This document shows, one piece after another, positions 10,112 through 19,922 of a DNA stretch of 56,858 nt. The first letter of the stretch is position 1. Every line of letters starts with the position of its first letter. The position numbers and the translations under genes were made by a program. Location: assembly GCA_016713365.1 (NCBI GenBank), contig JADJPG010000056.1, positions 1 through 56,858 on the forward strand, in the 5' to 3' direction. This DNA comes from Verrucomicrobiota bacterium. GTDB taxonomy: Bacteria; Verrucomicrobiota; Verrucomicrobiia; Limisphaerales; JADJPG01. The notes beneath the pieces were generated by a model. The model did no database searches, was not told the origin of the DNA, and saw nothing but the letters and a program-made list of their open reading frames with translations.

Positions 10112-13100
10112 TCAGTCGAGCTGGATGATCCGGTAGAACCGCTGCGGCTGGCCGGTGATGGTGTCAGTGGTCCCGAGGGTTGAACCGCCGGCAACCACCG
10201 ACGGGTTCAGAGACTGCCACTGCGCGTCGTTCAGGTTGCTTTTGAACTGCACCTGATAGGTGCGGCCGGCCGTCGTATCGAACGTAAGCCCGATGCCATT
10301 TCCATCGCGTGCGATGGTGGCCGCCGGCGGCAGCAGAACGACCACGGTGAAGGTCCGGCCAACGCTCTGCGCAGGCACGCCATTGTCCGTCACGCGAACG
10401 GTAATGGAGTTGGTGCTCGGCGCCTGTGATTCAGACGGCGTCCAAGTGAACAAACCGGTAGAGCCGTTGATGGATGAACCCAGCGGACTGGCTCCTACCA
10501 GATCAAACGTCAACGTCTGGACTGGATCATCCACATCGTCGGCGCTGGCGGTGAAGCTCACAGTCTGGCCGAGTCGAATGGTGCGGTCGGCGATCGGGGC
10601 GAGAGTCGGCGGCGTGTTGTTTCCGCTGCCGAGCTGGTTCGCGGTGCGAGGCGTGGGCGCCGTGAGCAGACTGATGAACGGCGCGCTATCCGGGAAGCGG
10701 CCTTCCGAGATGTCGTCCACCTGCGCGGCAAACGTCACGCGATCCACCAGCGTCCGTTTGTCCGGCGCGTAGAGAGCGATACTCTCGCCGTTCTTGCTCA
10801 GCTGGAAATCGACGTGGAGGTCCGGTCGCGCCGCGTTGTTCTGGCCCGGCTCATTGTCCGCCCAGACCAGGAGGTATCCGCCCGGCGCGATGGTGTATTG
10901 ACCGTTGGTCGGAATCTGGAAGTAGCTGCCGGCGTTTCCCCGGACTGTCCGTGAGCCAGAATCCGCCGAGGTCCACCGTGTTCGTGCCGGCGTTGTGCAG
11001 TTCGAACCAGTCCTCATACTGCCCGTCGGCCGGGTCAGCAATGGTGTTGGTGTTGCCGGCGAGCCATTCGTTGATGGTGACGTTCACCGGGCGAGCCACG
11101 TTCGTGGTGCCCGGAGTGAAGTCAGACATGTTCACGCGATTGAACGGCTGGCCATCCGGGAAATCCCCGTAGCTGTACCCAGCAGTCAATCCACCGTAGG
11201 TGAGGTAATCCGTGATCTGCGGTTTGTCGTTCACCAGACGAACGAGCGCCACGGAGCCGGTGGAAGGATTTAGACGGAAGCTGGTGTGCAAAACAGCGCC
11301 CGCCGTCTGGGCCGGTTGACCGTCTGCCCAGATGAGTTTGTATTCGCCCGCGGCAATCGAACTGCCAGCCGGGAATGCCCACTGGGTCAGATTGCTGTCG
11401 TAATTGTTCGCGAGGAAATAGCCGCTGAGACTGATCGCGTTGGTGCCGGCGTTGAAGAGTTCGATCCACGGATCGCGCTCGCCCGCGTTGTCGGTTGGCC
11501 CGGTGGTGTTTTCCGCCTGAAGCTCGTTCAGCCACAACGGATCGTAGGAGGGGAGAGTCTCGGAGACGGAATTTGCGAAACCGGGCGTCGTCACGGTCGG
11601 ACGAATATTTGCCTGCTGCACAAACAAACTGCCCGGAGTGGTGCGAATGGTCAGGTTCGTGCCGCTGTCGCTGGGCAGATACCAGTAGCTCAGCGTGCAG
11701 ACCGTGTTGGTGGCGAAGACGGGCAAGGTCTGGCGGATGCTGGAGCTCGGACCACCGACGCCTCGGGCCACAACGTGAAGGCTGGCGCTGCCCGTGTGCG
11801 CGAATTCAGTCGAGATGACCGAGTTGCTGTGATTGCCGGAATTGGTCCACGTCTCCGAGAGAGGGACTTCAAAGCCGCCGTTGACGATCAGGTTTGGCCC
11901 GGCCTCGGCCACCGATCCGGTGACGAGCACAAGGTCATCCAGATAAACATCGCCGGCAGAGTTCATGAAGATCAGGAAGTTCGTGCCGCCGGGAAGGTTG
12001 TTGCTGCCGACGCCCTGGATGGTGCCGGTATAAACAAGCTGTCGCCAGCCCTGACGTTCTCCCCAGTTGCTCGGGCGGCTATTGTCCTGCGCCACATCAA
12101 GCAGTTGAAGGGACGGACCAGTACCATTGGGCAATATCGGCCAGGGCGAGCGCGGTTCGTAGCGAACTTGATCGATGATCACGTCGTCACCACCGTTCAC
12201 GCCGGGCTGAACGAGGCTGAGCGTTTCGCCATCGAGGTCCAAGGACCCCTCGAACTGTCCAGCCGGAACCACGTTGGTGTAAACGCTGCTGAATCCGGCA
12301 CGGTTCTTCGCGAGGACGAGGTACTGGCCGTTCGTGATCAACGATCCGAGCGGGAAGGTGAAGTCCACCCCGTTGACCCGCCATCCGGTGAGATTGAAGG
12401 ACACGTCGGAGCGGTTGTGAATCTCGACGTAGCTCGAATCCGTCTGGAGGGGGTTGTACATGATCTCCGAGAAGACAATCGCGCCCTTCGCGTCGGGCAC
12501 CGTGCCCGTGAACGTCGCCGCAATGTTAATCGGAGCGTTCGTGGTCAGGTTGCCAAGCCGGTCGCGGCCGCGGAAGACGAGACTGTTCAATCCGGAGGAC
12601 AGCGTAAGCCGGGCGGTCCAGTTCGTGGCCGAGACCCAGGTGACGGGATAGGCAATGTCGTTGATCAAGATGTCCTTGATGCCGACCGGAGCGGTGCCGT
12701 TCACCACGAGGAGGTTGTTCGCCGTATCGAATTCGGCGTCGCCGGCAATGCGGAACGGCGCGTTCACGAAGTTCGAGATCTGGCTGAGGATGTAGTTGCG
12801 ACGATCGCCGATGAAGGACTTGATCGTGTTAACCGTCGCCACCTGGATGCTCACGCCGTTCTGGAGAAACGCCGCCTGCTTTTCATCCAAAATCGGATCC
12901 ATGAAAGAGCGGTTCCACACACGGTCCGTCAGATCCTTGAACGCCCGGAGATACATGCGGCGATACACCGGCGTATTCCACAAGCCTTCGATACGACGAT
13001 CGCCCTCGCCGCCCAGCGCGAACAAGGAGGTCTGGGGACCATTTCCACCAATGTTCATGGTGAAGTCGATGTCCCAGGTCCATTGATTGAAGCGACCCTT

Positions 13101-16100
13101 GGAAGGCTTGTAAGTGAAGGCGTTCTTGCCGCGTTCGTAGCCGTAGGAGTCCCAATTGCCCACCGCGTGCTGGCAGGCGAAGATGCGCATCCACTGCTCG
13201 ATGTCGGCCACGGCGTCAAGAGCGGCAGGATCGGGAACGGGGAAGTTCGCGGTTTCGGTGTAGGCGGGCGTCGGACTGATCGCGTCAATCAGCTTGAACA
13301 AGCTGCGATAGTCGCTGGCTGATTCGCCAGGACCGACCGCGCGTTTGCGCCACATGAAGCGGTAAGGCGCCACCGTCATGACCTGCTGGCCGCCGATCAG
13401 TTGTGTGCGACGGCCAAGGTCAGCGTCCTCATTGCCGGCATTGAATCCGGTGTCACTGAACGCGAACCAGTCTTCGATTTTGTACACTTCGCCGTCGGTG
13501 TCGTCCGGGAACCATTGTTCTACGGCGTCAGAGTTCGGCTGCTGCGAGTCTTCCATGATGAAGTTCGCGGCCATTCCGCCCGGGATGTTATCCGCAACGC
13601 TGCGCTGATTGCCGTTGAGGAAGAAGTGCATGTAGCGGCGGTAATTGTAGTGTAGCCCCATCTCCTTGAAGATGATGTAGGAGGCTTGCTCCGATTGCGC
13701 GCTCGTATCGCTCGCACCATTGCTGGTGCTGGGATTTCCAGCGGTGTTCAGAACGGTATCCGTCACGCCGAGGAATTTGTCGTCTTCCGGGAAGTTGCAG
13801 ACGTAGTCCATGCGGTTCGCATTGTTCGTCGGCCCACCGGACATCGAGCTCGCATGCCAAGGACTGCCGGCGAACTGCGGCCGGCAGTTGTAAACGACGC
13901 GGTAGTTGTTGTAGACGAACGTGCCGTCGAGTGCGGTGTTGCAGATCTCGTGGCGATCATTCCAGCGACCCGCGGTCGGCAATGTCACCCAGAGATGGTA
14001 GGTCGCAAACGCGCCGAAGATTTGGCGGTCACCCCAGCGGATCAGGCAGTCACGGGAATAAGTATCGTAGGGGAAGACGCGATCGCGTCCGGCTTGAGGG
14101 AACAACGCCTCCGGGAAGATGTTCACTCCCTGCGCGGCTCCGGCCAGGGCGTCCTTGGCTTCGATGTAGAAGGCGACCGTAACGCCCGTCCCCTGCCCGG
14201 TCAGCTGCACGCTGTAAACACCGTCACCCGCGATCGCGTCGCCACCGATACCGTCGTCGGTCATCGCCACGGAGGTATACATCGCGGTGGTGATCGGACG
14301 ATTCGTGGAATCGACACGATACTTGAGCGTGAGGGAAGCGATGCCATCCGGATCGACCGCGCGAGCGGTGATGACGATCGGCTCATTCGCGGCAGGCAGC
14401 GCCGGAGTATGAACCACGTCGTAAACAGCCGGCCCGGCGTTTTGGATGGCCTTGGGATTCGCCGCGCCGGGGGAGCCGAGATTCTTCGGCAACGCCATGC
14501 GGCCGGGCGCTTCCAAGCCACCACCGCGCATTCGCAGGAGGAGTTCCGGAAAACCGCGGAGCCAGCGGGCCTTCGCTCGCAGGGTAATGTTGTTTGCACT
14601 CAGCCCGGTGAGATTTGCGGTGCGAATGCTGTTGGCGGAATCGTCGCCACGGGAGCCGGCGCGGATATGGAGACTCTTGTTGCCGGTGAAGCCCACGTTC
14701 TCAATGCTGGATTGATCGTGTGAACCCGCCAGCATCACCCAGCTGGTGAAGTCGGATTCAAATCCGGGATTCGGAACCAGGTTGTTGCCGTTGTTGATTC
14801 GGACTTCGACGTCGTCCACGAGGCATTCGCCCACACCCAGCATGTAAACAAGCAGGAGATTGGCCGTACCGAGGACCTGTCCGGAGTTGCCGGTGATTTC
14901 AATATTGGTCCAGGTGCTCTTGGCGGACTCATCGCTGTCAGCCCAGTTGGACGGCTGACGATTGTCGCTGTCCGCATCGATCAGCTCGAGACTGCTGCCG
15001 CCGCCGTCCGACCAGAGACCCCAACGCCCACCGTCGCCATAAGTCACTTCGTTCACCACCACGTAGGAGATGTTCGTGGTAATCACCAACGTATTGGTAT
15101 TGGTGGAATAGCTATAGTCCGGGTAGCCCAACGTGATGCGTTCACCGCCATTGCCAAGGCTGCCGCTGTAGTTCCCAATGGTATTGGTGGAATTCAGATT
15201 CGGATAATTCGCGAGCATGTTGGTCGCGCTGTTGGCCACCACCAGAAAACCGCCGGCCGGAATGATCGTGCCCTGGGGGAACGTCAGCGAAACGCCATCG
15301 GCAATCCGCCATCCGCTCACGTTCACTGCGGCGCCACTGCGATTGTAGAGTTCAATAAACTCATCATCGGAGTCGCCAGAGATCGGGCTGTACATGATCT
15401 CGTTGATGACGACGTCCGCAATCTTGATCGAGCTGTTCGCCGCACCGGGCGTGAGTGAGGACAGGATGGAAATCGTCGGCGAACCGTCCGGGCTGCGACC
15501 GGAGGAAACTCCGTTGGCTTGCGGACCGAAATCAACGGAATCAATCACCCGCGTCTGCGCAGGGTTCACGAGATAGATGCGCTCACCGCTGGAGCTCAGC
15601 GCGAAACCGAGCTGGGTCTGATTGAACGAAACAAATCCGCGCGCGGGAATCGTGGTGCCGGCCGGGATGCGGAACTTGTTCGTCTCCGCGCTGTCGGACA
15701 GATAAGCGCCCGAGATGTCCACTGTCTGGTTGCTGTGATTGTAGAGCTCGATGTAGTCCTCCTGCGGGACATCCGTGTGCGCCAGGAATTCATTGATCAC
15801 GACCGACGCGAGTGCATCGGTATTGTACGGCTCCGGCTTGCCGGGCGAACCATCAATCAAATCGCTGGCCGACCATGCCTTCGGATCGCCCTCGCCATAC
15901 GAGGGACGCGACAACACCATCGAATGACCCGCGCCATCCGCCGCAACTGGCCATCCTGCTTCGTCACGATATTGAACCTGCAGCATGACGGCGTCGGCCG
16001 GGTTCCGCAGGCGAATCAAACCCGTATCCCCCGGCAGGCCGTTGGTGGAAGCGCCCACCCAGGGGCCGAGCACGCCAGTGATTCCGTAATGGCTTTCCAC

Positions 16101-17015
16101 GAACGACGGATCGCGGGCAATGACCAGGAACTGGCCCGGCTTGATTACTGTCCCCTGTGGGAAAGCGTAGCCCACGGCGCCGGAGATCCGGTGGCCGGAC
16201 AAATCTTCCTTAATCGCCATCGAGTTGAAGATTTCGATGTACTCGAGGCTGTTGTTGGTGAACCCGGGAACCGTGCGCGGGTTATACATGATCTCGGAAA
16301 ACACCAAACCCGTGCGGCGGCTTGATGGCCCGAGGGGCTCGCGCTTCAACGGAATGTTCCCAACCGTCGGAGTGCCCGTCACGTCTTCGAAAGTTCGGAA
16401 CTCCGCCGCCGCCAGCTGACTGGTCGACTTGCTGGTCACCGCCATGCCGACGAACATCTGGGCAGGCACAGCCGGCGTCACGAGCGTCACCGTTCCCAAC
16501 TGGCTCCAACTGCTGCCGTCCACACCTGCGTAGGAAGTGAAAACATTCGTTGTCCCGGTGATCGTACGCTTGAGCCGCAGCCACGCACTCGGATAAGTCG
16601 CGGGAAACGAACCAATGTTGGTCGTCGCGCCCGCGGTCACCATGCGCGCCTGCATAAAGCTGCCGGCGATGTTCGGCGTGATGAAGGCCGCGGCGTAACG
16701 ACTGCCGCCCGCCAAAGTTTCCCGCGCGATCAATCCCGCCTTGGACCAGGCATCGAGATTCGAAAGCGACTCGACCTTAACCTTGACGTCGAACGCCCCG
16801 GTGTAAGCCTGGTAATTGAAATGAAACTGGTCGTTCGTCCCGCCAATATCATTGCCAGCGCCGGACAGGTTGAATCCGCCCGCCACCGGGGCGGTCGAGC
16901 CTGCGACAGTCGGGCTTCCGATATCTACCGCGGTGAACTGCGCTTCGACACGCGAAACGCCCGCAGCCACCAGCAGGCCGGTGGCAATCACGACTTTTGA
17001 AACAAGTTTTTTCAT
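10112..17015 (-). CDS. Giant secreted CotH-kinase/lamin-tail-domain protein (one gene, single frameshift near 10938-10941)
   Basis: Predicted 2,300-residue surface or secreted protein. It begins with a signal peptide (MKKLVSKVVIATGLLVAAG), then a concanavalin-like region (about 30-215). At least six lamin-tail domains follow, recognisable by their openings (LVFSEIMYNP, VVINEFLAH, VVINEIMYSP, IVFSEIMYNP, LWLNELQAEN, VTINEWLAGN). A CotH-like kinase region lies near 1,000-1,400 (RDCLIRWGDR..., NGNQRSVADN). The C terminus has a He_PIG/Ig-like domain (NTPPTLAPIADRTI) and an adhesion-type end module (GRTYQVQFKSNLNDAQW). The frame breaks at a CCCC run at 10938-10941; removing one base joins ...FWLTDSPG to NAGSYFQIP and completes the sixth lamin-tail domain. 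This looks like a one-base homopolymer error; a real truncation cannot be excluded. Role: probably cell-surface adhesion or spore-coat-like phosphorylation, unproven. Confidence 0.85.
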
Positions 17016-17100
17016 TGAGTTACTCCGTGGGGGTTGCGCCTTGCGGCGAGGGATCCTTTCCTTCGTCCTGACACCATACTAACCGCCCTGACCACCAACC

Positions 17101-17121
17101 TGCCGGAAGTGCATTCCGGCA
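17101..17121. promoter_or_regulatory. Small hairpin in the divergent intergenic region
   Basis: The 345-bp gap between the CotH gene (- strand, start 17015) and the YkvA gene (+ strand, start 17362) has a perfect inverted repeat, TGCCGGAA / TTCCGGCA, with a 5-base loop. It would lie in the CotH leader or promoter. Nothing else in the gap stands out, and no promoter could be assigned with confidence. Confidence 0.3.
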
Positions 17122-17361
17122 AATCTTGAGGCCAAGCAGAGGCACACCTCGCATCAACGTGCGGAACATAAGCGTACGACACAATACAACGGGCTGCATG
17201 GGTTGGTTCACCGACAATCTCCCAAAATTGTTACAGATTTGCAACGAAAGAAGTGTCCGTTGCGTCTCCTCGTCACCGTTTGCCACCCGTTTCATTGCAA
17301 TCAAGCCCGGCAAAAAGGTTTCCGTTTACTTCAAGCAAACCCCCTTGGTTACGCTGCGCCC

Positions 17362-17766
17362 ATGTCTGAGTTTGCCGAATATGTGAATCACGGGGCGTCC
17401 CTCGTCACCCCTCGTGTTGTCGACAACGTCCTGCGCCAGCTTCCCATCTGGAAGATTGAGTTCACGCAGATCAACGCCCCAAAATTTCCTCATCTTGTCG
17501 ATCAATTGGAGTTTCTCGCCGACGCCGTGGAGGATTACGCAGAAGGCGCTTACAAAGACCTCCCGTTCTACGCCGTTGCCCAAGCCGTCTTTGCCCTGAC
17601 CTACGCCCACAAGAAGGTCGACGTCATTCCAGACCTCATCCCGAATTTGGGCCGGGCCGATGACTCCAGCGTCGTTCGCGCCGTCCTCATTCAGAACGAG
17701 AAGTCCTTCGCGAAATACGCCGAATCCATCGGCATCAGCTGGTCCAAAATCACCAGCAAGCCCTGA
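17362..17766 (+). CDS. YkvA-like (DUF1232) family protein
   Basis: A 134-residue protein. The diagnostic DUF1232 core is seen at about residues 60-95: LPFYAVAQAVFALTYAHKKVDVIPDLIPNLGRADDSSVV, in which the (V/D)xIPDxIPxxGxxDD pattern is conserved. The family is small and membrane-associated with unknown function; here the hydrophobicity of the core helix is moderate. I chose ATG 17362, because the longer open frame from 17203 has no family similarity. A 27-bp gap separates it from the SGNH gene on the same strand, so co-transcription is possible. Confidence 0.8.
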   Translation: MSEFAEYVNHGASLVTPRVVDNVLRQLPIWKIEFTQINAPKFPHLVDQLEFLADAVEDYAEGAYKDLPFYAVAQAVFALTYAHKKVDVIPDLIPNLGRADDSSVVRAVLIQNEKSFAKYAESIGISWSKITSKP

Positions 17767-17793
17767 CGGTCGCCCCGTCTTAACGCCTTTCCC

Positions 17794-18501
17794 ATGGCGA
17801 CTCCGCACCGTCAAACGGCCTCCATCTTGCGTTGGCTTCCCTTGGTCGCGTTAGGCCTCTTCCTGGCTGGCTGTGCCACGCCGTCGCGAACATTCGAGCC
17901 GCTGGCGGAAGACCGGCCCTTCGCCAAAGAGATCAACGCCTTCACCGCGTCAGACGCCACCAATCCGCCGCCGAGCGGATCGGTCCTCTTCATTGGCAGC
18001 TCCAGTATTCGACTCTGGAAAACGCTGGCCCAGGACTTTTCAAAATTTCGCGTCCTCAACCGCGGCTTTGGCGGTTCGCAAGTCATCGACTCGGTCAACT
18101 ACGCCGATCGCATCGTCTTTCCTTACAAACCTCGCCAGATCGTCATGTACGCCGGCGGCAATGACATCAACGCCAAGAAGTCTCCCCAACAAGTCTTCGC
18201 CGATTTCAAAACCTTCGTCGCCAAGGTCCACGCTGAACTCCCGCGCACGAAGATCTCCTACATCTCCATCGCTCCTAATCCCGCCCGGTGGTCCCAGATC
18301 GCTCAAGTCCGCGAGGCCAATCGACTGATCGAAGAATTCACCCGCACCGATTCCCGGCTCGCCTTCATCGATACCTTCTCCCACATGCTGGGCCCGGACG
18401 GACATCCTCTCCCGGACATCTTCGTCAGCGACCGGTTGCACATGAATCCCAAGGGTTACGTCATCTGGACCGAAGTCGTCGGCAAACACCTGCGGCAGTG
18501 A
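17794..18501 (+). CDS. SGNH/GDSL-type hydrolase lipoprotein
   Basis: A 235-residue lipid-anchored esterase/lipase-like enzyme. The N terminus carries a signal with lipobox LAGC (Cys near residue 28). The SGNH blocks are visible: block I FIGSSSIRLW (Ser of the GDS-like motif), block II Gly in RGFGGS, block III Asn in YAGGNDI, and block V DRLHMN with the catalytic Asp-x-x-His. It resembles the GDSL hydrolases that deacetylate sugars or peptidoglycan precursors, but the substrate is not predictable. It is preceded at 28 bp by the YkvA gene. Confidence 0.9.
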   Translation: MATPHRQTASILRWLPLVALGLFLAGCATPSRTFEPLAEDRPFAKEINAFTASDATNPPPSGSVLFIGSSSIRLWKTLAQDFSKFRVLNRGFGGSQVIDSVNYADRIVFPYKPRQIVMYAGGNDINAKKSPQQVFADFKTFVAKVHAELPRTKISYISIAPNPARWSQIAQVREANRLIEEFTRTDSRLAFIDTFSHMLGPDGHPLPDIFVSDRLHMNPKGYVIWTEVVGKHLRQ

Positions 18502-18639
18502 TTGCTCAATCGCCCGCAGTGGCGCAATCCGGAAAATACTCCCTTTGCAAACCAGTCGGAATTTCCTACTGTCCCGCCCTCGCTGGTTCGGACGCTGACT
18601 TCGGCAACATCCCCCGGCGGAAACTGTTCAGGTAACTCA

Positions 18640-19853
18640 ATGGCACTCATTGTTCAGAAATATGGTGGCACGTCGGTGGGCAACCCCGACCGCATCAAGA
18701 ACGTCGCGTCGCGCGTCGCCAAATACCGTGAACGCGGCGATCAAGTCGTCGTCGTCGTCTCCGCCATGAGCGGCGTCACCGACGGCCTCATCAAGCTCGC
18801 CAAGGAAATCATGCCCCTGCCCAGCGAGCGCGAGATGGACATGCTCCTCGCCACCGGCGAACAAACCACCATCGCCCTGACCGCGATGGCGCTTCACGCG
18901 CTGAACATTCCCGCCGCGTCGCTCACCGGGGCCCAGGCCGGCATCGTCACCGACGGCGTCCACACCAAGGCCAAGATCCAGAACATCACCCCGAGCCAAG
19001 TTCACAAGCTTCTCAACGCGGGCAACGTCGTCATCGTCGCCGGTTTCCAGGGCATGACCCCCGACGGTGCGATCACCACGCTCGGCCGCGGCGGTTCCGA
19101 CCTCACCGCCATCGCGCTCGCCGCCGCGCTCAAGGCCGACCTCTGCCAGATCTACACGGACGTCGACGGCGTCTACACCGCCGACCCGCGCATCGTCCCC
19201 ATCAGCCCACAAGCTGTCCGAGATTTCCTACGACGAGATGCTCGAACTCGCCAGCCTCGGCGCCAAGGTCATGCAGTCCCGCTCCGTCGAGTTCGCGAAG
19301 AAATTCGGCGTCGTCTTCGAAGTCCGTTCCAGCCTCAATGACAACCCCGGAACGATCGTGAAAGAAGAAACCGCCAACATGGAGGACGTCGTCATCCGCG
19401 GCGTCGCGCTCGACAAGAACCAGGCGAAGTTCACCCTCGCCCATGTCCCGGACAAACCCGGCGTCGCCGCGCGCATCTTCAAGGCCATCGGCGATGCCGC
19501 CATCAACGTCGACATGATTGTCCAGACCGCCAGCCACGGTGCCAGCGGCGCCACGGACATCAGCTTCACCGTCGACAAACCGGACCTCCTCAAGGCCCGC
19601 AAGGTCCTCGACGCCCTCAGGCCGGACCTCGGCTTCCGTGACATCCTCACCGAGGAAAAAATCGGCAAGCTCTCCATCGTCGGCGTCGGCATGCGCAGCC
19701 ACACCGGCGTCGCCGCCAAGATGTTCGAGACGCTCGCACGCCGGCATCAACATCGACATGATCTCCACCAGCGAGATCAAGATCAGCGTCGTCATCACCC
19801 TCGACAAGGGCGAAGCCGCCGTGAAAGCCGTTCACGCGGCGTTCCTCGGGTAG
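18640..19853 (+). CDS. lysC: Aspartate kinase (frame disrupted by two small indels)
   Basis: Phosphorylates L-aspartate, the entry step to lysine, threonine and methionine. The corrected product of about 404 residues starts at ATG 18640 (MALIVQKYGGTSVGNPDRI) and has a kinase domain (GFQGMTPDGAITTLGRGGSD-type loop) and two ACT domains (VPDKPGVAARIF and IVGVGMRSHTGVA). The frame changes near a CCCC run at 19197-19200 (one extra C; removing it gives RIVPSAHKLSEISYDEM) and again near 19736-19740 (a CGC run; +1 or -2, after which AGINIDMISTSEIKISV resumes). All conserved blocks are present, so sequencing error is likelier than loss. A strong terminator follows. ACT domains imply feedback inhibition by lysine or threonine. 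Confidence 0.88.
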
Positions 19854-19877
19854 GAAATCTTTCAGCTATTTCGCGCA

Positions 19878-19908
19878 ACGAGCGGAGACATCTCCGCTCG
19901 TTTTGCTT
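19878..19908 (+). terminator. Rho-independent terminator after lysC
   Basis: ACGAGCGGAGA (19878-19888) is complementary to TCTCCGCTCGT (19891-19901), followed directly by TTTTGCTTTC. It lies 24 bp after the lysC stop and 15 bp before the end of the convergent PVC gene; the T tract favours the + strand. Confidence 0.85.
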
Positions 19909-19922
19909 TCGGCACATCGAAT

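Noticed and set aside
11286..13322. 678-residue open frame antisense to the CotH gene
   Set aside because: It is a shadow of a clearly conserved protein on the other strand and has an Arg/Val/His-rich, non-protein-like composition.
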